From Daucus carota subsp. sativus (lineage: Eukaryota > Streptophyta > Magnoliopsida > Apiales > Apiaceae), in assembly GCF_001625215.2 (NCBI RefSeq), contig NC_030384.2, positions 45,232,390-45,296,389 of the forward strand: a stretch of DNA of 64,000 nt, written 5' to 3'. Below the pieces are notes generated by a model. The model made no database searches. It was not told the DNA's origin and worked only from the letters and a program-made list of their open reading frames with translations. Of this stretch, positions 11,542 through 23,813 are shown piece after piece (position 1 is the stretch's first letter; each line of letters begins with the position of its first letter). The translations under genes and the position numbers were made by a program.

Positions 11542-13078
11542 AAGTGAGATACAGGATGGAGAGTCACCGTTGTTTCCTAGTCCTGAAAGTGAAAAAAAAA
11601 ACTCATTATTAATTACAATAACTGTTGGTGAAATATCACATAGGTGGTTAGCTTGCCTCTGGGCATTTTGTTTCCTTGTTTTTACACGTTTTGGTTGTGC
11701 CTAATATATATTTGATATGTCATCCATTCGGGCCTTGCCTTCAAGTTCTGAGTGTTGGTTTACCTCAATATATCAAATTTAAAGTCCCGTTTGTGCATTA
11801 TTCTTTTATATAGTTAGCTGAAGCCTGAAAGTCTTCCGTCTTTTCACTTCGTCAATGGAAAGCAGCCGGTCATTGATAATATTGGCCATCATAAAATCTG
11901 TGAAAATCATAGACTGTTATCGAATCGTCCTCTTTTAAAATTGGAGCATGGTAGCCTGTTCTGCTCAGAGCTAGATAGTTTGGTTTATCCAAAATCCAAC
12001 AGACTATTTGAAAACGTTTGTGTGTATTTTTGTTCCCTAACAAATAAAATAATCGTCAAAGTAATAGACTTCATTAGTAAAGTAATGACTTCCTGTAAAA
12101 TGATTTCCCTTTCAAAGAAGGATTTCAAATTCATCATTTTTACCGAATTTTATAATTACTTTCTAAGGATAGTTAAATGAAAAAAAATAATTTCCAGGAA
12201 ATTTCTTTTAAAAAAACCCAAGAATCTATATTCCGGAACATATTTTTCAAAATTAATTTATTTTCATGTAAATAAAATAAATGGAGCCCGAGCCTGATAT
12301 TTCCCTGATTCACTTTGTACCATTACCTCCGCCTAAGCCCACGAACCCTGAATATAAACTTTAACCCCTCCGCCCAAATTCACGTATGAACCTCAACTGA
12401 ACATAGACTTCCCTTGTGCCACCTCCACTCAATATGAACCTCAGCTGCTAACCAACCCGATCGAATCATCGAACTCAAAAATAGCATCAGAAGTAACCAA
12501 CCCTCTTGACTGATCAACTCTCAATATAACTTTAGCTCTAACCAATCCTCTTAATTGATCAACTCAAGCGATTACATGCTTCATAAAAACTGCATTGGTC
12601 TACGAGAGGAGCTGGCATATGAGTAGCCAGTAGGCTTCTCCTTTCAACTCCGGAAAGTTTCAAATTACTGTTCACACATCCTCATCCATCAAACTGAATA
12701 CTGGATTGGTCATTATAAGATTACTATACCTTTGTTGAGGTCAAAGAACTAGGTTCAGCTTGTCAATAAACATCATATACAAAAGCACAGTAACATTCTG
12801 CACAACATTTTTTTTTGCTGCTAAATAACGTTCTGCACAAATCAATTGTAAGAATCCAAAAAAAAAAAGAAGAAAAATGCTTTAAGAGATGCTCAGAGCA
12901 GATGCTAGACTAGCACATCCTTTACAATCGCCATCAGGAGGAAGCATGTGAGCACTGGATTTTTACAAAAAAAAAAAAAAAAAAAAAACAATCTCCTCTC
13001 CAAGATAAAATTCAGGCAAAGTCACTGTCAACAAACAGCTAGTATCCTGCGCATCTCTTTTGTTTACTCCTAACCAAC
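11542..13078. other. 3' UTRs of two convergent genes and short intergenic DNA
   Basis: The methionine synthase 3' UTR begins at 11542, and the 3' UTR of the minus-strand RRM gene occupies the right part. An A22 run sits near 12967-12988. No ORF is supported; the 79-codon ORF at 11941-12180 is compositionally AT-rich without recognisable features. Confidence 0.45.
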
Positions 13079-16000
13079 TCAATCTGCAAAATATTACAGT
13101 TTAACCAGACCCCACAAGATGTTAAATATCAGATATCAAACATTTATGTCAATATATGATTATGAAAATGCTACATTTTTACCTAATTCAAACTACACAA
13201 TTAAATGTATATCAATATCTTTGCTAAATGTCTTTATCAAAAAGTAAAATTTGTCACCTATTAAAATTAGGGGAGTGATGTTTTGGGGGATTAGTGCACA
13301 TTAAAGATCCAAACTAGGAAAGAAAGAGAAGTGATAGTTAAAGGACTTTCCTTGTGATTTCAGGTTCATAAAGAGGAAGGGATATAGATTTCAAAGGAGT
13401 AAAATTTTTGTAGAAGTACAGGAAGAATGAAATTTCAATAATTATTAGAATATAATGTGAGAGAATCTCTTAAAGTCATCCCAAAGTGGATAAATACTCA
13501 AGGCAGGGAAATCATTTTCTTTTAACTAGTGCTAAGCCCCCGAAATGGGTGCCAAAAAAAGTTCCCGAATGACATGGCAGAGATGACATGTCAAAATGAA
13601 AAGTTTTAATAGGTTTGATTGATGTAAGTACAGGGATCGTTCTCATTATTTATTTATTTAACCAATTAGATCGAGACGTGTGGCATTTGGGAAAAAATTT
13701 GGTAACCAATTTGGGATCTCTCCTTGAAAAAGCTGGGAGCATAACTGAATGTAGTTATGATTTCACCCCTTTTTTTTCCCTTTCCTCTCCAACTTAAAAA
13801 CTCAGAAACAGTGTATTTGAATTAGTTCAGGTAATATATGCTAGATAACAACATACAAACTTGTAAGATATGGGCTTAAAAGACATTTTCCGGTGAGAAT
13901 ATGGATAGACTTACATCTTTGAGATGTACCCCTATTTCCATGGTACGGAGCTCTTTGTCTTGGCTGCAGATCATAATGGCAAACTGATAAGGAAAATCAT
14001 CTTTAAAACAAATTTTAATAATCAATTTTGAAAAGGAATGTAAATTGTAAATGTAGAAAGGAAGAAGCTGATTAACAGAGCTTAAAGTAATAAGGATGAT
14101 ATCTAGTTTTCAGTTTACACAAAGAAGTAGGTGTCAATAGATCGAGCCTGATTTCTTGAACAAATAAAATAAAACGAAATCAATAGTACCGAAATATCCA
14201 TGTACATTCAACTCAGTGTTATTAAACATGGGATGCGCACTGAAGGGAAACGCCTCCTGGGGGCATAAGCACAATGCACATTGCGCGCGCAATGCGACTC
14301 AGCCACTCGTGTGGATTTGCGCATTGCGCGCGCAGTGAGACTCGGGCGGATTTGCGCATTGCGTGTGCAATGCGACTCTGGTGGATTCATTGTAAATATA
14401 TAATGCAGAAAATATTATGAATTAATAGATAAGAAAATACATTCATAAGCAAAATAGAATTGCCAAATTAATCATTACATATATTCAAATCTAGAATAAT
14501 TTAAGGTCAAAGTAACTAAGAAATGCAAAGTTATCCCGTTATCTTCTTCTTCATCATCAGAATTCACAAATGACCTTCTTCACTGCTATGATTCGGATCC
14601 TCAAGAAGGTATCATAAATATTAATATACTTAGGCTTCAGCAGTTAGCAATAAGAATAGTCGGTATGTAATCAGTACCAGTCATTATATTCAGTATAATA
14701 GTATATGTATTACATACAAGTATAATCAGCTATATACAAGCTATGTTACTCTAACTCTTCATTTTGCCTTAAGTACACTTGCCGAACACTCGGACATGGT
14801 ATGGGCACTCTCACACTTATCTAAGGCCAAAAACATGTAAATTTTCATACCTGAGGATAACAAGGATGCCGTTCCATCCCATAAACTGGTCCTGCAAAGC
14901 AAAAAACCATTGCCATAAAAAACACCATATCATTGAACGACCAAATTGACATGCTAATTAAGCTTACTAGATATATAACCAGCTGTCTGTTGGTGATGTG
15001 GAAGACAAGTCAAGCTAACACCACCTCTAGGAACACTGTAAAGCCCAAGAAAAGTAAAAAGGGGATGTGAATAATAGTCTTACATAAAAAAAATGTTTAG
15101 TGCTTGTGCAGGAGTATTTCAATTGACTTGACCAGAAATGATATTTAAAGAGGCATAAACGATAAAGAGACCTTGGATTTGTTACTGGGTAAGATCCTTC
15201 TACCCGTGCTCGGGGATGCCCTCTGGGATCTGAAAAATGTAAACCATCTCCCTGCAAGTGCAAAATTGATGGCAATGAGAGAGAGGGGGGGAGGGAGGGA
15301 GGGGAGGGGGGGGGGGGGGGGGGGGGGGGGGATCGAGAGAGAGAGAGCTCATATATAACATACCTGTACAGGAAATGGACGCTTCTTTTCAGGTAGGGAA
15401 TAAGAATGTTGACGATCAACAGAGCCTGAGAATGGAAGAAAAACCCATGTGAATACAATGAGACGTCACAACGATTGTTGGTAAACAGAGTCGGGAAAAG
15501 ATAGTAAGAAGTATATGAATTACTTGCATGCAGAATGAAAGTATTGCAAATTGAATGTCAGGAAGTTAATGCATAAGATTTCGATTCAAATTTCTTTCAA
15601 ACAGTCAAAAATTCAAGCCTGCCTTCATTCTATTGATGACCTCACTTGGATCCTCTAAAACCAACTACAATTCTATATTCATGTTATATAAATTCCATAC
15701 CATCTTGATTAATGAATATCCTTGGATAATATGCTAACATAGAAATATATCTTCTGTATCTTAATGAAGTTAGATGGATAATAAATTTCTTAATTACCAA
15801 ATTAACTTCAAAAGGTCAAAAAAAAGTTTTATACGGTGAAAAAATTAAGTAAATTCAATGTCTTTCCCAAAAACTGATCATCTAGATTCTTTTAAAAAAT
15901 TCAAAAAACCTGCAGGTCTGTAAAAGCATGGCGTAAGGAGTGAAGTTTATCTTAGTTCCTTATCAAATTATAATATTACTTTAAGTTGTTTATTTTTTAT

Positions 16001-19000
16001 TCTCATTTCATGATCAGATCTGGTTATTAGAGAAAAGATTTTTCCTCCATATGCATCAGAACACAATGTTTTCTTTAAAACATATTATTAATTTTACATA
16101 TTTAAACTCTTACCGAATCAGCATTCTTTCTAAATTACTAAGTTGTTGATTCATATTGCAGGATGAAACTGGTTTTAAATCAAGTAGCATCATTTCTATA
16201 TACTAGCTTATAGCCCGTGCAAGGCACGGGAGCTTTTTAATTATTTATAAATTTTTTAAATATATTTTAAATGGTGGGAAAAAAATTATTTTATAATAAT
16301 AAATTAAAATTATATGTATCATGCCAAAGTATTAAATTCTTTCTATCAAATTTTAAATTATTTTAAGTAAAATATGTGACGCCAACTCCTATTAGATTAT
16401 ATAATGTGATTTAAATATTTTTCTAAAAAATTTTATGGTTCGAGATTAAAATTGATAAACACAATTTGTTTTGAATTAAGAAGATGAATCATAAACATGC
16501 AATAACATGGTAGAATTTGTTTTGGATTAAGAAAAAGTTTTTGTATTCGTTCCTCACATAAATCGGGCTTATTAATTTAAAAATATATTAGATAAAAATA
16601 ATTTTGTGATGGTGCGATTTATATGATTCTACAAATAAAATTGGTAGAAAATATTTATTTTGGATTAAAAAAATCATAAACACATGAAATACAAAATTTG
16701 TTTTGAATTCAGGAAAGGAATTATAAACATGCAAGTAGATATCAGTTGTCTTATGCAACAGATGTTATTTTTGTTCTAATCTAACGGTGTTTATTTGTTC
16801 AATATACGATCCGATGGATAAAAATAATTTTGTGACGGTGCGATTTATACGATTCTGCAATTAAATTTTGTAGGAAATATTTATTTTGGATTAAAAAAAC
16901 CAAAAACACATGAAACACAGAATTTATTTTAGATTCAGAAAAGGAATTATAAACATGTAAGTAGATGTCAGTTTCCTTATAGAACAGAATTTAATTTTGT
17001 TCTAATCTAACGGTGCTTATTTGTTCAATATACGATCCAAGATAAGCTTTTGGACCATAGGACCATGCGACCAAATTATCTCCCTTACGCTTATTATATA
17101 TAAGTATATAATGTGATTTTGATTATGTGGCCCGTGCTTAAGCTTTCAGAAGTATAAGGCTATTACATAGTTTGAGACAAATGAATAACAACAGGTGAAG
17201 ATAACACTATGTTCTATTACTAATTTACGTACAGATATATAAAGTTTCAATAACAGAAAGAACTATATTTAGAAAATAATCAATGAGAAGATCAATATGA
17301 CAATATGTATAATGCAGTACCTGTAGTTAAACTAGGATTTGTCAGCCTCGTTGATGCTTGTTCCCTCAATAGTTGTAAGAGGTCAGAAGTCATAGAAGAC
17401 CTCTGATCCACTATCATTTTGTCATAATTACTGCTGGGAAGATTACTCGTAATTCTACTTCCCTGCAAGCTTTTGACAACTAAAAGAAAGAACAAAGCTT
17501 AGAATAAAGTCAAAAAAACATCTTAATAGAGAAGCGTGTAATATCATTATACTTCTGCCAAACAACTTTACAATGAAATATTACACCGTTTTACTGATGG
17601 ACATTCAAGGTGTGAAAATTTATATAGCTCCACGATTCATTCAAGGGAACACTTTAATAGATCAAATATTTTGACGAGACAACGGCCATAAAATGCCCTC
17701 CGCCTCCCAATAAAATTAAGAAAGCTCACTTATGAGGATATAACCAGTGATACAAAACAGTAGAAAAAATAAAGGACTTCACATAACAAATATTTGACAG
17801 GCTATAATCATGTGAGACTCATGTGGGTTTCCATTCTGCTTTTGATTATATTCTTTACAGAGAGGAGTTAAAAGGTATTTTATCTGCTGACCTCTCGGAA
17901 TTGGTTTAGCAAGAGAAACTTTGATCTTGACCTGGAAAAATGTTTTGGCAAAAGAATCTTAGAAAGCTAATGAAACTATGCCTGACTATATATCAATGCT
18001 ACACACACACACACACACACACACACAATTTTAGAAACCTCGTCATTAGATTGTTCATGACTGAATCTGAATGCTTCAACACAAGCAAGAGCAGCATCAC
18101 GAGTTGTATAGTTTACAAATGCGTAGTCTTTTCTCCGAGATGATGGCATATCTCTGGCAAGAGCAACATTTTCTATATCACCAAATCTTTTGAAACAATC
18201 TTTCACTTTTTCTTCGTCCCAAGAGGAAGGCAAGTATTCGGCATATACTGATTTCACCTATAAGTGGCAGAGGCAAGGTAACTGGATTTTCAAGCAGAAA
18301 GTAGCTATAGCAAACTCAACATGATGGCCACAAATTTAAAATAACTAATAGCATAGATGTTTATGCATCATGTATAGGGATATTTATATCAACATTACGT
18401 ACATATAGAGAGAAGGTGAGTTGAAGTCAACTATAGTACAAAAGATATATTAGAAAATAGCATATATCAGTAATTATCAATGTAGACAAACCAGAGTCTA
18501 CTTACAGTACTCAGCTCACTTTCTTCTGGCTCAATTAGGGGTTCAGCCCACACAACTTTTATATTCAGGTGCTTCCCAAATACACCCCTTTTTTGAAGTT
18601 TCTTGAATGCATTTTGAGCATCTTTATGTGACTCCAGCTCAAGAAATGCAAATCCACGATTAACCTCAATGTTGCTAGGATCAGGCATGACAGTAACATG
18701 ATCTATATTCATAACACCAATCCCCTGCAACAGTTTAGTTACCTGTAAAACATAAGAAATAATTGAGATGTGTTTTTTAATGTGAAACCATAATTTTAGC
18801 TGGGTCGTTAGATCAAGCTAGAAGATTACATCATCACTTTTCCATTTCTTGTTGAGATTACCAAGAAACAATGTGTCGTTACCCTCAACCGGTGACGTCC
18901 CGCAAAGCTTTCCGCATATCTAATATTTGATATAACAACAAAAGACAATGAGCAGTCAACCATATATATATTAGATAATATTTCAAATCTTTCCTAACAG

Positions 19001-21314
19001 CTCGTAACTGTTATATCATGAACTTAATTCACTGATATGCAAACATAATAATAAATATTACTTTAAGCCGCGATACTAATATATTAACATTTCATGTTAC
19101 CTCAACTTTGCGGTATTTAATCAAAGCCTTCTTGGCATCAGCCGCTAGATTGTAGCGCACAAATGCATATGCATTCTTTTTGGTTTTACTACTGTTTACC
19201 ACTGTGACATCTTTAATCTCTCCCAATACTTCAAATATCTTTCTAATATCTTCCTCCCTTGTATCCTTGTCCAATCCACCAACAAAAATTTCTGTTCTCC
19301 GCCTCCTACGCCGCTCTAGTGCTCCCATTTCCCCACTCAGTATTGTATCGCCTACTGATGTCTCTGCCTTCATTTCAGCAGAGTCACAACATTGCTCTTT
19401 ACCGTGCACTCCCTCTTTTTGCTTGCAATCCTCACTTCCAATTTCCAGACTGTTTTCAACCCCCTTTTCTTGCTCCCAATCCTTAGTTTCTGGCTCCAAG
19501 TTGTTTTCACCAACACCACAATTCTCAGCTTCCGAACATACAATACATGTTGCCTTAGACTCAGAAGCATCCACAGACTTCCCAACAACATCATTAGATT
19601 CACAATGTCCAGTTTGCATTGCAACATCATTATTTCGATCACTCATTTCAACATCCACGGACTCAACGGTCTTTATATTAGAATTTTCAACTGCCATATT
19701 AACACACTCATTGCTCACAAGTTTAACATCACCAACTACTCCATTCCCTGAATCTTGAGTCACCGCCTCAGTCTGCTGATGATTAACCTTTCTAAGCACT
19801 TTCCTCTTGACAATCCTCTTCACAATCCTAGTCTTCTTCTTTTTCCCCACATTTTCCGTCTCTGTTTCCGCACCCCTTTTTTCACCCCCACCACTATCAT
19901 TCTCCATTTCTTTCTCAACCAGGGTTTCTCGTTTTAATTCAACAGGAGTTGGTATTTCAAGATTAAAAACAACTGGGGCTGTAATTTCCTGACTATTTTT
20001 AACCACCTTTTCTTGCTCCCAATCCTTAGTTTCCGGCTCCAAGTTGATTTTAAAACCCTCCTCTTGCTTGCAATTCCCACTTTCTGAATCCAAGCGGTTT
20101 TCAACTACACAGCCATGATTTTGTTGTTGCACATGATTGACAATATGATCTTCCAAATGAGTCCCAGTTACAAAACTGGTCACAACACAATCTAAACCTG
20201 AAACTTTAGATAAATTTTTGGTCGATGAGCAATTCACCTTCCCTTCCACACAACTCTCAGTATCCTTATGCACTGTCACGGCATCAGGACTAGGACAATG
20301 AGACTCTCTACGATTTTTAACAAGTTTAAAACCCTCCAAATCCTTTTGTATTTCACTAACAACACCACAATTCTCAGCTTCTGACCACACAATGCATGTT
20401 GGTTTAGACTCATAACCATCCGCAGACTTCCCAACAACATCATTATTTCGATCACTAATTTCAACATCCACAGACTCAACCATCTTTAAATTAGAATTCT
20501 CACCCGCCATATTGGCACACTCATTGCTCATAATTTTAACATCACCAACTACTCCATTGCCCAAATCTTGATTCCCCTCCTCAGTCTGCTGATAATTAAC
20601 CTTTTCAAGCACTTTCCTCTTGACAATCCTCTTAACGACCCTCTTAACAATCCTAGTCTTCTTCTTTTTCACCCCATCTATCGCCTCCGTTTCCGCACCA
20701 CTTTTTTCACCCCCACCACCATCATCCCCCGATTCTTTCTCAACCAGAATAACTCGTTTTAATTCAACAGGACTTTCCGCGGCCCGAGACACTGTCTCAC
20801 TAAAACCCTGATCATCACCCTTGATATTTCTCCCATTAATTAGGTCCTGAGCTAACTCATCAACCGGGGCTGTAACTTCTTCAGAACAGACCAAATTGGC
20901 GTTTGATTGAAATGGGGTTTCAAGATTAGGGCTAACAACAGCGTAGGGCGGTAAATCTTGAACATTACTATTAACTGGGGGTGTAATTTCATCTGAATGG
21001 GCTAAATTAGGGGTTGATTGAGATGGGGTTTCAAGATTGGTAGGGACGAGCCTAGAGCGCAGCGAATCTTGAACATTGCTATTAATTGTTCTCTCGTTAA
21101 TTTGGGTTTGGTGTGACTCAGCAAATGGGGGTGTAATTTCTTCGACATGGGGTAAATTAAGGCTTGAATTTGATGGGGTTTCAAGAATAGAGGGAAGTGA
21201 TTCTTGAACTGGATTTGGGGTTTGTTGAGGATCGGAGGGTTTGGACTTGCGGGCGGGGCGCCTGGTTAGCGAACTATAAGTGAAGCTTTTTCTCATGTAT
21301 TTCTTGGGAGGCAT
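13079..21314 (-). CDS. Three-RRM hnRNP Q/R-like (LIF2-like) RNA-binding protein with a long N-terminal extension
   Basis: Exons on the minus strand: 21314-19101, 18919-18830, 18742-18506, 18257-18039, 17931-17892, 17479-17321, 15425-15364, 15251-15172, 15035-14980, 14891-14851, 13963-13915, 13083-13079. All joints keep frame, giving about 1083 residues. RRM1 (about 674-740) has the RNP2-like IFVGGL and RNP1-like AYAFVRY. RRM2 (about 754-832) has LFLGNL and RGFAFLEL. RRM3 (about 849-930) has VYAEYL and DYAFVNY. The Gly/Arg/Pro/Gln-containing tail ends in QRY. Known relatives (plant LIF2 and animal hnRNP Q/R) act in nuclear RNA or chromatin regulation; a nuclear role here is inferred. The 670-residue N-terminal part is acidic with KKKKTRIVKR-type basic blocks and internal repeats. 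The ATG at 21314 (MPPKKYMRK) was chosen over upstream TTG. The last exon supplies only two bases and the stop. Confidence 0.85.
14228..14390. repeat. GC-rich degenerate tandem repeat in an intron
   Basis: About three copies of a unit of roughly 36-45 bp built around TTGCGCATTGCGCGCGCA and GACTC. They sit in an otherwise AT-rich intron (between exons 10 and 11 of the three-RRM gene). Each unit contains a near-palindromic alternating GCGC core. The origin is unknown. Confidence 0.7.
15277..15348. repeat. Homopurine tract with a G26 run in a 112-bp intron
   Basis: A GA/GGGA-rich tract with about 26 consecutive G at 15306-15331, flanked by GAGA repeats. It fills most of intron 7 (15252-15363) of the three-RRM gene. 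In the transcript it reads as a C-rich polypyrimidine stretch upstream of the CTTGCAG acceptor. Confidence 0.9.
16203..17111 (-). mobile_element. Non-autonomous Helitron, copy 2, inverted relative to copy 1
   Basis: On the plus strand it begins CTAGCTTATAGCCCGTGC, the reverse complement of the 3' hairpin and CTAG terminus of copy 1. Similarity continues through both internal units to the 5' end near 17111. It has no coding capacity. It sits inside intron 6 of the three-RRM gene, in the same transcriptional orientation as that gene. Confidence 0.8.
17999..18027. repeat. (AC)n microsatellite in an intron
   Basis: About 13-14 AC units. In the transcript of the minus-strand RRM gene this is a (UG)n tract starting about a dozen bases after the 5' splice site of a 107-base intron. 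Confidence 0.9.
19508..19950 (-). repeat. Intragenic duplication, unit 2 (basic VKR module)
   Basis: Residues about 455-603 of the three-RRM protein. It repeats the unit at 20360-20775 in the same order: TPVELKR, LVEKE, GGGEK, KKKKTRIVKR, VKRKVL, NGVVGDVK, VESVDVE, SDRNNDV and SEAENCGV. It has small insertions, for example about 11 residues near MQTGHCES. The units are about 400 bp apart within one exon. Confidence 0.85.
20360..20775 (-). repeat. Intragenic duplication, unit 1 (basic VKR module)
   Basis: Residues about 180-319 of the three-RRM protein, matching the unit at 19508-19950. It contains one more VKR step (VKRVVKRIVKRKV) than unit 2. Upstream, residues about 42-150 carry a separate threefold repeat of a LETPxxSxxNLxxxEEITPP-like motif, so this exon has expanded more than once. 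Confidence 0.85.
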
Positions 21315-21329
21315 TTTCGCTAAGTGCAA

Positions 21330-22918
21330 GTTCTGCTCTGTTCAGCGACGTTTATATATGTCCTGAAGGTCCTTGGTGCATTCAACCGAGATTTTCGCCC
21401 AGATTATATTTAGATTTTGAAGATTAATTAATGTTTGTTAGTGATATTTGCGCATTCTAAATTGATTATTGCACACCTTTTAGTGATCATTTGACCAAAA
21501 TAACCTTCTTTTTTCATTTTAGTCTTTACTTGTTAAGATGTGAGGGTACGGGATGATAGTTTTACCCGACGAGATGATACTCGAATTCGAATCCGATTTT
21601 TGTGATATGGATCTTATTTTTAGACCCCGAAAAAGTTTGAATTTGGATCTAAATCTCAGGTGTTTCGAATTGAGACCCAACTCAAAATCCGAAATCCGAT
21701 TTAAATCCGATTTGAACCTAAAATATTATGAATTATTGTGTATGAATATTGACATTTACCCAAAAAACCTGACGGATCATATCTGGATCTTCATTTTCTA
21801 GACCCGAACTCGGACCCGAACCAAACCGGAATATAATGGATTGGGCTTGACTTTCAAGAAACCCTACCCGATCCAACTTGTTGTCATTCCTATACAAAAG
21901 ATAGAGGTTATTTTAGTCATATAGAAATACAAGGTGTGCAACTATCAATTTAGGTTGTACAATTATCACCACCCTTATAATACAGTATATCATTAAAATC
22001 TTTAAGGTATGATATTTAAAATCTGAATGTAATTCATTCCCGTCATGGTCATCAATTGACCCGTCGATTCAAAATTTAACGGAGAGTTTTTAATAAGTCA
22101 AATTTTTTTAGGATGATACTTGAGTGAAGAAAAATAATTCTGCATGGACGAAAATCAGCTTTAATGATGGTGCTGAGTGGTAGGCCCTTTTGAGTGCGGT
22201 TTGAATCATTTATATAGGCGGAAGTATGCGCCTTATTGAGCAGAATGCGACATTCACTTAAAGAAAGGAGACAGAGCCTTCATCGAATTTATTTTCCGAT
22301 CGGAAGGTCGACATGCATTCTACGAAACTCGAGATCCATGGCTACTCACTTTCTTTCCAAATAGGCTCTATCATTGAATTGATAGGGTAAATGTTTATTG
22401 GGATAGGTCGGTGTGTTTCCTCTACGTCTAGAACATCAGAATATCGAACCATGAACTTATGTACAAATGCAAATCAGATTCGTATTCAGACGCGGAAAAC
22501 TACAATGTTTTTTGTCGGATTTGTTCCTGTCTTTTATTGAATATCTTTTGATACTTATTCCTCATATAATGATTTTCATGGAATTCCGTCTTTGGACCAA
22601 TCCGACAATCAAATATTACAAATTTTTATTGAATACAATTCTAATTAGCCCTAATGCTCAAAAAACAATAGAAAAAAAAGGGGAAAAAAAGTTCTTTCAC
22701 CTTTTCTTAAATATCATTTTAACTTTTTTATCCTTAGTTTATCATTTCGACATTATTAAAAATTCAAGTTAATGATAGTTAAAAAATTTAACCTGCTTTG
22801 AAAATTTCATAGAAATTCGTAAGCTGTTATTATTTCCGGACAACTTCGGTAATCTTGAAGAATAAATAATTAATATTTTTGGTAATCTCGAAGAAGATAA
22901 ATAATTAAACGGTTTTTC
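21330..22918. other. Upstream region of the three-RRM gene and unassigned DNA
   Basis: The 5' UTR and promoter of the minus-strand gene lie next to 21314. 21550-21850 is rich in CCCGAA/CCGAAT-type short repeats, like other non-autonomous elements here, but no ends could be set. 22150-22600 has more even base composition than its surroundings and no long ORF; I do not recognise it. Confidence 0.4.
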
Positions 22919-22919
22919 T

Positions 22920-23095
22920 ATGATGTGCCCATGGGCACACATTAAGCACAAAATTTGATAAGTTCCTTATGTTTTGATTGGCTTACACTTTTGAATAATG
23001 GTGGACCCCCTTGCAATTACAACAACCAAACCAATCAAAAACCTCCAATTTCATTGTTTTTAGTGCTTAGCATGTGCCCATGGGCACACACTAGA
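22920..23095. mobile_element. Small MITE with palindromic GTGCCCATGGGCAC ends
   Basis: Both ends contain TGTGCCCATGGGCACA followed inward by TTAAGCAC/GCTTAGCA and an AAAATT-type stretch in inverted orientation. The interior of about 110 bp is non-coding. No target-site duplication could be assigned. Confidence 0.6.
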
Positions 23096-23133
23096 CAAAC
23101 TCATAACATTATTTGCTACCGGCTTTTAATTTT

Positions 23134-23749
23134 GGGATCTTTTTAAAAATACCCATCTGTAAAATTATTTTTTTAAAAATACTACCATCTTTTTCATTGT
23201 TTTTAAAAATACCTTTTCATAAATTTTTTTTTTCAAAAATACGATTTGCAACCTTTGCAACCTCATTTGCAACCTTGGGCGGCGCAGCCGTAAAAGTTGC
23301 AAATGAGGTTGCAAAAGTCGCAAATAAAAATGGAAATGAGGTTGCAAAAGTTGCAAATAAAAATGGAAATGAGGTTGCAAAAGTTGCAAATGAGGTTGCA
23401 AAAGTTGCAAATAAAAATGGAAAGTTGCAACAGTTGCAACTGCAATTGCAACTAGTTCAACTGAAAACTGTAAGTTGCAAAAGTTGCAAATGAGGTTGCA
23501 ACTGCAGTTGCAACTTTTGCAACTGCAGTTGCAACTTCATTTGCAACCTCAGTTGCAACTAAATGCAACTGAAAACTGTAAGTAACAACAGATGTATGGT
23601 GTGCCCCTGGCGGGGCCATTAGATTACAATAGAATCAACTGAATGCAACCATATGCAACTGAATACAACCATATGCAACCATATATGCAATTACAAATCC
23701 TGATTTCAAGTTCCAGTTTTCAAATGTCGTTTTCGACCTCATTTTCGGA

Positions 23750-23813
<64 letters not shown>

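Noticed and set aside
15158-15358. ORFs with poly-Gly or poly-Pro across the G26 run
   Set aside because: They read through an intron; the exon-sized parts on the minus strand are already included in the three-RRM gene.
19180-19758. 192-codon ORF on the plus strand
   Set aside because: Antisense shadow of the first exon of the three-RRM gene.
23240-23580. Regularly spaced GTTGCAA repeats resembling a CRISPR-like array
   Set aside because: Repeats are short, of both orientations and without unique spacers of constant length; they lie inside a eukaryotic transposon.
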